From an uncultured Oscillospiraceae bacterium (GTDB taxonomy: Bacteria; Bacillota; Clostridia; Oscillospirales; Ruminococcaceae): a DNA stretch of 64,000 nt. This document shows, in pieces, positions 15,792 to 24,487 of the stretch. Location: contig CAKSKG010000008.1 in assembly GCA_934464775.1 (NCBI GenBank), forward strand, positions 26,600 through 90,599. The letters are read 5' to 3'. How positions within the stretch are numbered: position 1 is the first letter of the stretch; every line of letters starts with the position of its first letter. The notes under the pieces were generated by a model. The model ran no database searches and was not told the origin of the DNA. It saw only the letters and a program-made list of their open reading frames with translations. The position numbers and the translations under genes were made by a program.

Positions 15792-18509
15792 TTGAAAACA
15801 ATAAAAAAATGTGCGGCTGCGGCTGCGGCGGCAACTGTGATGCTGTCGGCGGCAGTGCCCGTGTATGCCGATACGGAGACGGAAGCAATGAATAAAAACG
15901 AGATAATCATAGACGGAAAAATGGCGAATACCCGTGAAAATATGCGTTACAGAGGCGCAGGAATGGTAAGCGGAAACAATTCGTCACGTCTGCTTATGGA
16001 TTATAAGACCGAATCGCCCGAGGCTTATAACGAGATACTCGAATATATTTTCGGCAGTGAGGGGATCGGCGTAAATCACCTGAAGCTGGAAATGGGTTCG
16101 GACATAAATTCATCGTCGGGTACAGAGCCTTCCGTAATGCGCAGTGAAGATGAGACTGCGGACGTTACAAGGGGAGCGGGATATCAGCTGGCGGCAGACG
16201 CAAAAAAGGTAAATCCCGATCTTACCGTGGATATGCTCTGGTGGAGCGAGCCTAAATGGGTGTCCGACGCAGAGGACGTATATGCCGCAAGATACAAGTG
16301 GTATAAGGAAACTCTTGACGCCGCTTATGAGACTTACGGTCTGAAATTTGATTATGTCAGCGCTGTTCAGAATGAGCGTGCGGCAGATCTTGAATGGGTA
16401 AAATATCTTTCGTCGCATCTTAAAAGCGAGACGGACTGCCCCTATGATTACTCAAAGATAAAAATAGTTGGCGGCGAAGAGGTCTGCACATGGGGCTTTG
16501 CCGACAGAATGAACGAGGACAGCGAGCTTATGGAGGTTGTTGATGTTGTGGGAAGCCACTACACCAGCAAGTCCACAGTTGCCGCACAGAAGCTGGCTGA
16601 ACAGCAGGGCAAGGAGCTTTGGTTCAGCGAGGCAAGCTCTTCCATGAGCTACGCACAGGGAACATACAGATTTGACGGCACAGGTTCGGGAATGTCCGAT
16701 ATAAACGGCGCTCTCGATATTGCGAACCGAATTATCGGAATGTACCCCAACGGCGGAATGACGCTGTATGAATATCAGCCTGTTGTTTCCGCATATTATG
16801 ACGGCGTGACCTACTGTCAGAAGCAGCTCATTTTCGCTTGCGACCCCTGGAGCGGATATTATATGCTGGACAGCGGATTTTATATGTCGCTTCACTTCTC
16901 ACAGTTTATCAAAAAGGGCTGGACGTTCATTGACGGAGCCTGCTATTCGGACGGAAAGGCAGGCGGCGACGGTCATGCCATAGTTGATGCAGTTTACAGC
17001 TTCATGACCGCTTCCGACCCCGACACGGGCGATTACAGTACAGTCATCACAAACACCACAGCAGAGCCTATCGAATATACATTCAGAGTGTCCGATCTTG
17101 AAAAGGCTTCGGCACCCATAAGCGTATGGGAAACAAGAGGTCCCGACAGCACCGAAAGCACCGCTTACGATGAGAATTATTTCAAAAAGACAGCCGATAT
17201 CACCCCCGAGGAGAACAACGGCGAGTATACTTATAAGGTGACTGTCGCTCCCTATTCGATAATCACGGTTTCGACAGTTTCTCCCGAAAGAACGGAGTAT
17301 GTGAATAAGGACTTCTCCGAGAGGACTGTCCTTGAACTGCCCTATACGGACGATTTTGAATATGCTGACTATCCCGAAGATTATCTTGCTTCAAGAGGAA
17401 ATGCTCCCAGATACACAACAGATCAGGGCGGCGCTTTTGAGGTGGAAAAGACCGAAAACGGAAATGTTCTTGTTCAGCAGATAACTCCCGAAACAAAGGC
17501 AAATGAATGGGGCTGGACTCCCGACCCCGTGACCTGCTTCGGCGATGACAGGTGGTATGATTACAGCGTATCGGCAGAGGTGAAATTTGACCCTGCGGAG
17601 GATAAGGCTTCAAATTATGTCGGCGTTGGATTGAGATATACGCTTGCCTGCAATGCAAGCAGCGGCTATTGGATCCAGCTTTATGAGGACGGCAGTTGGA
17701 AGCTCAAAGGCAATTCTTCCGATAAGGCAGGCGGAAAGCTTGAGGGCTTTGACGGCAGTGCTTCCCATGAGTTAAAGATCGAAGCACAGGGAAAAACGAT
17801 ACGTGCATATGCCGATGGAGAGCTTCTGGCGGAATATACCTGCGAAAATGAGCCGCTTGTCGGTGCGGGACGTGCCGCACTTTACAGCTCATACAACAGG
17901 AACAGCTTTGATAACATAGACATCGAGCCTCTGGGCGATTCACCCTATATCACACGCTTTGACAATACGGATCTCTGCTTTGAGTATGAGGGCGAGTGGG
18001 AACACAACACCATGAGCAGCTTCAAGAACTATAAGAGAACTATCTCAAAGGGCAGCACGGATTCCGTTCTTACGGTAAGCTTTGACGGAACAGGCTTTGC
18101 GCTTATGGGAGAAACAGGCGATGATACAGTGCTTTCGGTGTCGATAGACGGCGGCGAAGCGGAGCTTTTTCCCGTGTATAAAACAGGCTTCAGAGATATT
18201 TCGTATATGGCAGAGGGACTTGAAAACGGTCATCATACCGCAAAGATAACCGTTGCAATGGGTTCGTACAGCGTTGACGGAATGCAGGTAACAGGCGGAG
18301 ATATCCCTCTCCCCGAAGAAGAAATCATTGAAGAGACAGCTGCGGACGAAACCGAGGTCACCGTATCGGACGATGCTGAAAATGCATCTGCGGAGACAGG
18401 CGTGTCCGAAAAGAAAAAGAGCGGTGCGGCAGTGCCAATAGCAATAGGTGCTGCGGCTGCTGCGGGAATTGCGGCAGCGATCATAATATCAAAGAAAAAG
18501 AAGAAGTAA
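15792..18509 (+). CDS. GH59-like (galactocerebrosidase-type) secreted galactosidase with C-terminal membrane anchor
   Basis: A 905-residue protein. The start is a TTG at 15792, seven bases after AGAGGGGA; it gives a clean signal peptide (1-27). Residues 38-490 match glycoside hydrolase family 59: GAGMVSGNNSSRLLMDY, HLKLEMGSD followed by GTEPSVM, likely acid/base Glu195 in VQNERAADLEW and nucleophile Glu280 in LWFSEASS. The lectin-like GH59 C-terminal region follows (540-710, with TDQGGAFEVEK, GDDRWYDYSVSAEV). A further beta-domain reaches 840. The end has an acidic linker, a hydrophobic helix (about 878-897) and a KKKKK tail, without LPXTG. It likely removes beta-galactose from host or plant glycans at the cell surface. 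MATE follows after 3 bases. Confidence 0.82.
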   Translation: MKTIKKCAAAAAAATVMLSAAVPVYADTETEAMNKNEIIIDGKMANTRENMRYRGAGMVSGNNSSRLLMDYKTESPEAYNEILEYIFGSEGIGVNHLKLEMGSDINSSSGTEPSVMRSEDETADVTRGAGYQLAADAKKVNPDLTVDMLWWSEPKWVSDAEDVYAARYKWYKETLDAAYETYGLKFDYVSAVQNERAADLEWVKYLSSHLKSETDCPYDYSKIKIVGGEEVCTWGFADRMNEDSELMEVVDVVGSHYTSKSTVAAQKLAEQQGKELWFSEASSSMSYAQGTYRFDGTGSGMSDINGALDIANRIIGMYPNGGMTLYEYQPVVSAYYDGVTYCQKQLIFACDPWSGYYMLDSGFYMSLHFSQFIKKGWTFIDGACYSDGKAGGDGHAIVDAVYSFMTASDPDTGDYSTVITNTTAEPIEYTFRVSDLEKASAPISVWETRGPDSTESTAYDENYFKKTADITPEENNGEYTYKVTVAPYSIITVSTVSPERTEYVNKDFSERTVLELPYTDDFEYADYPEDYLASRGNAPRYTTDQGGAFEVEKTENGNVLVQQITPETKANEWGWTPDPVTCFGDDRWYDYSVSAEVKFDPAEDKASNYVGVGLRYTLACNASSGYWIQLYEDGSWKLKGNSSDKAGGKLEGFDGSASHELKIEAQGKTIRAYADGELLAEYTCENEPLVGAGRAALYSSYNRNSFDNIDIEPLGDSPYITRFDNTDLCFEYEGEWEHNTMSSFKNYKRTISKGSTDSVLTVSFDGTGFALMGETGDDTVLSVSIDGGEAELFPVYKTGFRDISYMAEGLENGHHTAKITVAMGSYSVDGMQVTGGDIPLPEEEIIEETAADETEVTVSDDAENASAETGVSEKKKSGAAVPIAIGAAAAAGIAAAIIISKKKKK

Positions 18510-18512
18510 GCT

Positions 18513-19853
18513 ATGAATAATTCAAGAAATATGACGGAGGGCAGCGAGACAGGACATATCGTTCGCTTTACCCTGCCGCTGCTGGGCGGAAATCTGCTCC
18601 AGCAGACCTATAATATCGTTGATACGCTTATTGTCGGACATTATCTCGGCGACACGGCACTTGCGGCGGTGGGCGCAACGGGAAGTATAACCTATCTTTT
18701 CTATACGCTGTGCATCGGACTTTCTATCGGTGCGGGAGTTATCATATCCCAGCTTTTCGGAGTGGGTGATATGAAGCGTCTGAGATCGGCGGTGTTCAAT
18801 TCGGCAGTGGTGACGGCGATGTTCGGCATTGCGGTCAGTGTGATATCCTCGCTGCTGGCAGAGCCTGTGCTGCGGCTGCTGAATGTTCCCGATGAGCTTA
18901 TCGGAACCTCGGCGCTGTATATGAGGATAGCTTGCGGCGGAACCGTTGCGGTGGCGGCGTACAACTGGATCAACGCCGTGATGAGGGCGCTGGGAGATTC
19001 AAAAACCCCCCTCATATTTCTTGGAGCGGCAAGTCTGCTGAATGCGGGGCTTGATCTGCTGTTCGTGGTAGTATTCAAATCGGGTGTCGGCGGAGCTGCC
19101 CTTGCGACAGTCCTTGCCCAAGGATTTTCCGCTGTGGTCTGCATAATATACTGCTTTAAGACCTGCAGGGAGCTGAAATTTGAGCGTGAGGATATCCGCA
19201 CGGACGGCAGCATGATGAAAAAATGCATCGTGACAGGTGTACCGATAGCTGCCCAGAACGGACTTATCTCAATATCAATGGTGGCGCTCCAGAGAGTCAC
19301 CAACGGCTTCGGTGCGACGGTCATGGCAGCATATACCGTTTCAATGCGTATCGAGCAGTTCGTGCAGCAGCCTTTTTCGTCGCTGAATGCGGCAGTATCC
19401 ACCTTTACGGGTCAGAACATAGGCGCAGGAAAAAGCGACAGGGCGGTAAAGGGACTTCGTTCGGGAATAAGGATATCCGTTATATTCGGCTTTGTGATGC
19501 TGGGAGTTTTTGCGCTGTTCGGAAAGGCAATAACAGGCTGCTTCGTGAATGCGGAGGAGACGATAAGCATTGCTTCAAGGGCGCTTGTAATGACAGCCTG
19601 CTTCTATTGGTCGCTGGGAATAATACATACCGTAAGAGGCTTTCTCAACGGAGCGGGAGACACGGGCTATGCGCTGGTAAACGGCGCAGCGGAGGTCATC
19701 TGCCGAGTGGGATTGTCACTGGTGCTTACGAAAATAGCGATGATAGGCTTTTGGGGAATATGGCTCACCACCTGCTGTACTTGGTTTGTAACGGCAGCGG
19801 TAAGCTATATCAGATTCAGAAGCGGCAAGTGGAAAAATAAAGCACTGACGTAA
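18513..19853 (+). CDS. MATE-family efflux transporter
   Basis: A 446-residue, 12-helix protein of the NorM/DinF-like MATE type. GGNLLQQTYNIVDTLIVGHYLG at the N-terminus, GVGISQ-like segments and the internal repeat QPFSSLNAAVSTFTGQNIGAG are typical. It starts 3 bases after the galactosidase stop, so it is part of that transcript. Exporter of cations, drugs or an unknown metabolite driven by Na+ or H+. This is the first of three MATE genes in the window and is not a recent duplicate of the others. Confidence 0.9.
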   Translation: MNNSRNMTEGSETGHIVRFTLPLLGGNLLQQTYNIVDTLIVGHYLGDTALAAVGATGSITYLFYTLCIGLSIGAGVIISQLFGVGDMKRLRSAVFNSAVVTAMFGIAVSVISSLLAEPVLRLLNVPDELIGTSALYMRIACGGTVAVAAYNWINAVMRALGDSKTPLIFLGAASLLNAGLDLLFVVVFKSGVGGAALATVLAQGFSAVVCIIYCFKTCRELKFEREDIRTDGSMMKKCIVTGVPIAAQNGLISISMVALQRVTNGFGATVMAAYTVSMRIEQFVQQPFSSLNAAVSTFTGQNIGAGKSDRAVKGLRSGIRISVIFGFVMLGVFALFGKAITGCFVNAEETISIASRALVMTACFYWSLGIIHTVRGFLNGAGDTGYALVNGAAEVICRVGLSLVLTKIAMIGFWGIWLTTCCTWFVTAAVSYIRFRSGKWKNKALT

Positions 19854-19871
19854 TCAAACATAATAAAAACA

Positions 19872-19914
19872 GATCGGCATACCGTTTCATGAACAGTATG
19901 CCGATCGCTTTTTT
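19872..19914 (+). terminator. terminator of the galactosidase-MATE operon
   Basis: GATCGGCATAC (19872-19882) pairs with its complement at 19896-19906, followed by GCTTTTTT. The repeat element begins at the last T. Confidence 0.9.
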
Positions 19915-19967
19915 AGAACCTGTCTTCATAAGAAATGTATGCGCATATGCTTATGAAGACAGGTTCT
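19915..19967. repeat. family 2 palindromic element, shortest copy (53 bp)
   Basis: Perfect 18-bp inverted arms AGAACCTGTCTTCATAAG (19915-19932) and its complement (19950-19967) enclose 17 bases. Read on the minus strand it equals the 63-bp copy at 58846-58908 with ten internal bases removed. Directly adjacent to the terminator of the upstream MATE gene. Confidence 0.9.
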
Positions 19968-20066
19968 TATATTCATTCAGCTTGTGCAGACGCCGTTTCC
20001 ATGTCCGTGAAAATTGCTTTGCACTTCATGGGCAAAGAGCGGACGCCTGCAATGGCGGAAAGCATA

Positions 20067-21842
20067 TCAGATAACGTTGTATTCTTTCAGCAGCTTTTCG
20101 ATGTCGGTGCCCTCAATGCGCTTGATAACTTCCTTGAGAGCGATCTTCTGGGCAAGATTCATGTCCATGTCGGTGACCTTTTTGCCGTCTCTGAGCTTTA
20201 CAGTCGCATCGAGAAGCGCACGGAGATCATATACGCTGCCCCATACCTCGGGAACGCCTCTGTCAACGTTCAGCAGAGTATATACAGCCTCCATAGCCGT
20301 TCTCATGGAGTATTCCGTGGTGAATATTGTATCACGCTTTGTTTCGGCGAACTGACCTAAGAATGCGAAGTTTACCGCACCATCGGGAACAACGTCGGGA
20401 CGGTCGCCGTATGCACGGGGCATGAAGAATGCCGTGATATAAGGCATCATGCAGGGAACAGTGTTTGCGCTGTGTTCAGCCATGTCCTCAATCTCGTCCT
20501 CGGGAACTCCGAGGTGATAGAGCCATTCCATGCAGATCTCCTTGCCTGTGCAGTCACGCATGGGCTTCTTTACATAATCGCCGATCTTGTCGGAGAACAG
20601 ACCGTATACCCATACAACGCACTGATCCTTGGGCTGGCTGCGGAACTGGGGCTGACGGTTGATAGTCCAACTGAGGAGCCATGAGGAATCCTTTACCGTA
20701 ACGATTCCGCCTGTAACTACCTTGCCCGAGAACGGGTCACGCTTGCAGATGTTCTTGATATAGGGGATAATGCGCTGATCGAGAGTTGTGACCGTGGCGC
20801 TCATCCAGTTGGACTGCTCGGGGTCGCCGCAGAATTTGTCGGGGTGACCGAAGGACGGATCCTGTGCAGCGATCCTGCGCCACATATCCCAGCCGCCGCC
20901 TGCTTTGATCTCGGGGATAAAGGGAGCAGGGGAGTTCTGGCTGCCGATAGCGGAATTTTCAACGCAGCCGCCGTTTGTGATGAATACAAGATCGTTTTCG
21001 GTAAGTCCGATGGAATCTTCCTTTCCGTCACGGATAACATCGATCTTTACAGCCTGTTTGCGCTGAGGTGTGCATTCAAACTCTACATTTACTACCTTGA
21101 CGCCGTAGTGGAACTGAACGCCGAAGCTTTCAAGATATTTCACCATAGGCAGTATCATTGATTCATACTGATTGTACTTTGTGAAGCGGAGCGCCTTGAA
21201 GTCGGGCAGACCGCCGATGTGGTGGATAAAGCGCTGGATATAAAGCTTCATTTCAAGTGCGCTGTGCCAGTTTTCAAAAGCGAACATCGTGCGCCAGTAG
21301 AGCCAGAAGTTGGAGTTAAGGACTTCATCATCGAAAACATCTGTGATGCGCTTGTCCTGAAGATCCTCATTGGGCGTAAAGAAAAGCTTCATTATCTCGG
21401 CAGCGCCCTTGTCGGAGATGTCGAACTTTCCGTCCGTGTGGGCGTCCTGACCTCTGTTGACGGTAGCACGGCAGAGAGAATAGTTGGGGTCTGCCTTGTT
21501 GAGCCAGTAGTATTCGTCCAGAACCGAAACACCTTCCGTTTCGATAGAGGGGATAGATCTGAAAAGATCCCACATTACCTCGAAATGGTTGTCCATTTCA
21601 CGGCCGCCTCTCATGACATAGCCGACGTTTTCAAACTTGTAGCCGTCGCAGGCACCGCCGGGGAGCTGTTCCTTTTCAAGGATATGAACACGCTCGCCTT
21701 TCATCTGTCCGTCACGGACAAGGTAGCAGGCTGCCGTAAGTGCGGCAAGACCGCTTCCGATTATATATGCAGATTTGCCGTCAACTCCCTCGGGCTTTAA
21801 GGGCCTTGCAAATGCTTCGTAGTTTCCGCTTGAATAATACAT
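20067..21842 (-). CDS. ohyA: oleate hydratase (myosin-cross-reactive antigen family)
   Basis: The 591-residue FAD-dependent hydratase adds water to cis-9 double bonds of oleate and similar fatty acids, making hydroxy fatty acids and detoxifying them. The dinucleotide-binding fold opens at about residue 26 (AYIIGSGLAALTAACYLVRD) with EKEQLPGGACDG next. FVMRGGREMDNHFE-type sequence (here GYVMRGGREMDNHFEVMWDL) and the ending MRTAMEAVYTLLNVDRGVPEVW are typical. Full length. GGAGG precedes the ATG. It has its own promoter at 21895-21923; the upstream TetR gene ends in a terminator. Probably controlled by that TetR. Confidence 0.95.
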   Translation of the reverse strand: MYYSSGNYEAFARPLKPEGVDGKSAYIIGSGLAALTAACYLVRDGQMKGERVHILEKEQLPGGACDGYKFENVGYVMRGGREMDNHFEVMWDLFRSIPSIETEGVSVLDEYYWLNKADPNYSLCRATVNRGQDAHTDGKFDISDKGAAEIMKLFFTPNEDLQDKRITDVFDDEVLNSNFWLYWRTMFAFENWHSALEMKLYIQRFIHHIGGLPDFKALRFTKYNQYESMILPMVKYLESFGVQFHYGVKVVNVEFECTPQRKQAVKIDVIRDGKEDSIGLTENDLVFITNGGCVENSAIGSQNSPAPFIPEIKAGGGWDMWRRIAAQDPSFGHPDKFCGDPEQSNWMSATVTTLDQRIIPYIKNICKRDPFSGKVVTGGIVTVKDSSWLLSWTINRQPQFRSQPKDQCVVWVYGLFSDKIGDYVKKPMRDCTGKEICMEWLYHLGVPEDEIEDMAEHSANTVPCMMPYITAFFMPRAYGDRPDVVPDGAVNFAFLGQFAETKRDTIFTTEYSMRTAMEAVYTLLNVDRGVPEVWGSVYDLRALLDATVKLRDGKKVTDMDMNLAQKIALKEVIKRIEGTDIEKLLKEYNVI

Positions 21843-21894
21843 AATGATTCCTCCATTTTTTTGGTTTTTATTATGTTTTCCTTTCGGTAACTAT

Positions 21895-21923
21895 ATAATA
21901 CATCGGGGCGGAAAAAATAACAA
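21895..21923 (-). promoter_or_regulatory. promoter of oleate hydratase gene
   Basis: Minus strand TTGTTA (21918-21923) and TATTAT (21895-21900), 17-base spacer. An imperfect palindrome around GTATTATATAGTTAC overlaps the -10 element and could be a TetR operator, but this is weak. Confidence 0.7.
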
Positions 21924-21931
21924 TAAACAGA

Positions 21932-21963
21932 AAAATCCCGATGATAAATTTTTTATCATCGGG
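21932..21963 (-). terminator. terminator of the tetR gene
   Basis: CCCGATGATAAA (21937-21948) pairs with its exact complement (21952-21963) over a three-base loop. The minus-strand transcript ends in ATTTTT (21932-21937). Confidence 0.85.
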
Positions 21964-22008
21964 AAAAAAGAGATGTATTTTTTATCAAAACGGCAGAAAT
22001 GATAAAAT

Positions 22009-22566
22009 TCAGTGGGAAGAAAACTTTTCGATTGCAGAGGGAATGTTTCCGTGCATAAGCAGTGAAAGACGTTCGATTATCTGCTTCGGGTCCTCACGCA
22101 TATCGTGCTTCACCCAGTCCAGCATAAGCCCCACGAATGCGTATTTGTAAAAATCGGCTATGAATTTTTTGTCCTCGTCCCGAATGCTCATTCCTGTGGA
22201 TTTTTCCTCCACCACGTCCATAAGCAGCTGATAGGTCACCTTGTAAAGATATAATTCCACCTGCTCACGGCTGACGGAATGATATACATTCACAATAAAA
22301 GGCTTGTTTTCCAGCACCGCATAGAAAAGCTGCAAAAAGCCCTGCTGCCAGCTGTCATAGGTCTTATTTCCGCAGATCACCTTTTTTGCGTCCTCTTCGC
22401 AGGACCATTCGATAAGGTCGTAGATGTCCTTGAAGTGATAATAAAAGGTCATGCGGTTTATGCCGCAGTCGTCGGCAATATCATTTATGGTTATCTTGTT
22501 CAGCGGCTTTTCAAGGAGCAGCTTTTTAAGTGATGCTTCAAGCGCACGTTTTGTTACCTGTGACAT
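22009..22566 (-). CDS. TetR/AcrR-family transcriptional regulator
   Basis: A 185-residue regulator with a TetR helix-turn-helix at about 10-55 (ITINDIADDCGINRMTFYYHFKDIYDLIEW). The C-terminal ligand domain resembles the DhaS/TetR_C-like group found in Firmicutes (FYKYAFVGLMLDWVKHDMRE). AAAGGATT precedes the ATG. It lies 166 bases upstream of ohyA on the same strand but is separated by a terminator, so it probably regulates ohyA, plausibly in response to free fatty acids. That ligand is inference. Confidence 0.88.
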   Translation of the reverse strand: MSQVTKRALEASLKKLLLEKPLNKITINDIADDCGINRMTFYYHFKDIYDLIEWSCEEDAKKVICGNKTYDSWQQGFLQLFYAVLENKPFIVNVYHSVSREQVELYLYKVTYQLLMDVVEEKSTGMSIRDEDKKFIADFYKYAFVGLMLDWVKHDMREDPKQIIERLSLLMHGNIPSAIEKFSSH

Positions 22567-22699
22567 AATAATCCTTTCAAGCTTTGATATTTTTTAGTCA
22601 TGTATTGCTGTAATTATACCACACCGGCGCCGAAAAATCAAGGTGAAAAAATATCCGCTGCCGACAAACTCATCGGGAGCGGATATTTTTGCATTTTTA

Positions 22700-23341
22700 T
22701 TATTCGTGAACGTATTTCATGAAGTCATCGTAAATGGCACGGTAGCCTGTTTCGTTTATGTGCAGACCCTCAATGGTATATTCCGCTTTCAGCCTGCCCT
22801 GATCGTCTTTCAGCTTTTCATTTATGTTTATGAAGCGCTGATTGTGCTTTTTCGCAAGCTTTTCCACCTCGGCATTTGCTGTGTTTATCTTTTCATTGGT
22901 GCGTATTTTAAGGCACTCTTTCATTTCCTCGGCGGCAGCCTCGTAATTCACGGGATAATATGCCATGAGATAAATTTTAACATCGGGAACGGCAGCTTCA
23001 ATCGCCGTTATTATTTTATCATAGTTTTCCATAAGCTCGCTTATGGGAATGCTTGACCAGCTCAGATCGTTTGTTCCGATGTTGATGAAAACCTTTTTGG
23101 GCATAAGATCGGTGGCGCAAACGTCGATGACCTCAAGCAGCTCCGTGGAGATGAAGCCGCCGATTCCACGGTTGTAGATAACAGTTTTGTCGCCGTGCTC
23201 TTCCTGGAGCTTATTGATCGGGAACATCTCCATAAGCGATGAGCCTGTGCAGACGATCTGACCTTTAAGTGCGGTCTTGTTAAGCTCACGGTAGTTGTTG
23301 ATCTTCCATGCCTTGTCGTAAACAATTTCCTTTTCGCTCAT
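22700..23341 (-). CDS. SGNH/GDSL-type esterase
   Basis: The 213-residue cytosolic protein has the SGNH blocks: block I VCTGSSLMEMFP (nucleophile Ser in GSS instead of GDS), block II Gly in NRGIGGF, block III GTNDLSW with the oxyanion Asn, and block V EGLHINETGY with the catalytic His. No signal peptide. I begin at the ATG at 23341 after AAGGAAG; the frame is open 16 codons further. Twenty bases downstream of the YhfC-type protease gene, so a two-gene operon. Substrate unknown, perhaps an acyl or acetyl ester of a glycan or lipid. Confidence 0.82.
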   Translation of the reverse strand: MSEKEIVYDKAWKINNYRELNKTALKGQIVCTGSSLMEMFPINKLQEEHGDKTVIYNRGIGGFISTELLEVIDVCATDLMPKKVFINIGTNDLSWSSIPISELMENYDKIITAIEAAVPDVKIYLMAYYPVNYEAAAEEMKECLKIRTNEKINTANAEVEKLAKKHNQRFININEKLKDDQGRLKAEYTIEGLHINETGYRAIYDDFMKYVHE

Positions 23342-23360
23342 TTTTATAACTTCCTTACGA

Positions 23361-24212
23361 TTATTGATCCGAGGTTTTTGAATTTTCAATGGTTTGCAGG
23401 AACGGGTCGGGGGTCTTTTCGGCTTCTCTTGCAGCGTCTGTGGAATTAAAGCTTCTGCGCTGTTTTATCGTCCATACAAGACCTGCGGAGCATAGAACAA
23501 GCATTACCGCTTCTATTATGTAAATGTTGTTCAGATACGATGCAAGCATTACAGTGATAAAATTAAGCGCAGTATGAAGCCCTATGGCAATAAGCCAGTT
23601 TCTCACCGAATGACCGCTGCGGACGCCTTTGAATATTACAGTCGATGCCGTGATATGGAACATCAGTGCGGAGATGCGCTCCAATATGCCCATGCGTATA
23701 AGGGGAGCGGTCAGCGAGGTTATGCTGCTTATAACAAGGTCGGTCTGCTCCTGCGGCATGGACATTCCCAAGTATTCTTCAAGGCTGCCGCCGTTGTATA
23801 TTGCCGCAAGCATGAGGTAGGATATGTAGCCGAGTCCGCACAGCGATATCATCTCGCAGAAGCCGTGACCAAGACCGAAGCCGATGGAATCCTTGTAGCT
23901 GCGGTGATTTTTCAGTACAAAGCGGACGAATATCAGACGTGCGCTTTCCTCGAAAAGCCCTGCTGTAAAGCAGGTCACCAGCGACCCGATCACAGTCACG
24001 GAAAAGGCTGCATACCATGACTGCGCCGAAAGCAGCGTCATGATAGGTATGCGAAGCACCAGCTGGGATATTGCAAATGCTCCGAAGCCGCTGAAAAATG
24101 CAGCGGGACTTATTTTTCTTGCCGCCAAAAGAATTATGGCTGCTATTACAGGCGCTGCCGCAGTTATGATAACGCCCACGGTCAGAGCCGTCATTACGCT
24201 CGATGATATCAT
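23361..24212 (-). CDS. YhfC/PrsW-type intramembrane metalloprotease family protein
   Basis: A 283-residue protein with about seven membrane helices. Family motifs are GLFEESARLIFV (Glu-Glu), GFGLGHGFCE (His), FHITAST and GLHTALNF (His). These are the conserved acidic and histidine positions of the YhfC group, related to PrsW/CPBP proteases. The start is the ATG at 24212 after AGGAGGATCTTTAAC. The frame is open to 24386, but those 58 extra codons are read from the family 2 repeat element and are not protein-like. The C-terminal 30 residues are polar. Substrate unknown. Confidence 0.8.
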   Translation of the reverse strand: MISSSVMTALTVGVIITAAAPVIAAIILLAARKISPAAFFSGFGAFAISQLVLRIPIMTLLSAQSWYAAFSVTVIGSLVTCFTAGLFEESARLIFVRFVLKNHRSYKDSIGFGLGHGFCEMISLCGLGYISYLMLAAIYNGGSLEEYLGMSMPQEQTDLVISSITSLTAPLIRMGILERISALMFHITASTVIFKGVRSGHSVRNWLIAIGLHTALNFITVMLASYLNNIYIIEAVMLVLCSAGLVWTIKQRRSFNSTDAAREAEKTPDPFLQTIENSKTSDQ

Positions 24213-24247
24213 GTTAAAGATCCTCCTGATTTTGCATTGATGTAATA

Positions 24248-24410
24248 AGAACCTGTCTTCATAAGCATATGCACACGTCTTTTCGGCAAATTTTGCTGCA
24301 TACTGCGTTAAAAGTCCTTGCCGTGCGGCAGCACGCCTGCGGATTTTTGCCTTGTCTGCAACAAATTTATGCTCGAAAATCCGCATACATTTCTTATGAA
24401 GACAAGTCCT
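24248..24410. repeat. family 2 element, long copy (163 bp)
   Basis: Left arm AGAACCTGTCTTCATAAG (24248-24265); right arm at 24393-24410 with two mismatches. The interior contains a conserved hairpin CGTGC-GGCA-GCACG (24322-24335) and nested arms such as AAATTTTGCTGCA with TGCAACAAATTT. The two shorter family 2 copies are internal deletions of this form. It sits between the yhfC ribosome binding site and the terminator of the amidase gene, and so forms part of the 5' region of yhfC. Confidence 0.9.
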
Positions 24411-24446
24411 AATTTTATTATATCACGGCAAAATGGCTGTGTCAAC

Positions 24447-24482
24447 AAAAAAAGCGGAAGCTGTCGCCGTGACTGCTTCCGC
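24447..24482 (-). terminator. terminator of the amidase gene
   Basis: GCGGAAGC (24454-24461) and GCTTCCGC (24475-24482) pair; the minus transcript ends in TTTTTTT. Confidence 0.85.
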
Positions 24483-24487
24483 CAGAA

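Noticed and set aside
18421..18509. Sortase (LPXTG) signal at the end of the GH59-like protein
   Set aside because: A hydrophobic helix and lysine tail are there, but no LPXTG-like motif precedes it.
19970..20066. Possible gene or third repeat family after the 53-bp element
   Set aside because: Only a weak hairpin (GCTTTGC with GCAAAG), perhaps a poor ohyA terminator, was seen and no match with the other repeats.
24213..24386. 58-residue N-terminal extension of the YhfC-type protein
   Set aside because: It is translated from the family 2 repeat element; AGGAGG stands just before the ATG at 24212.
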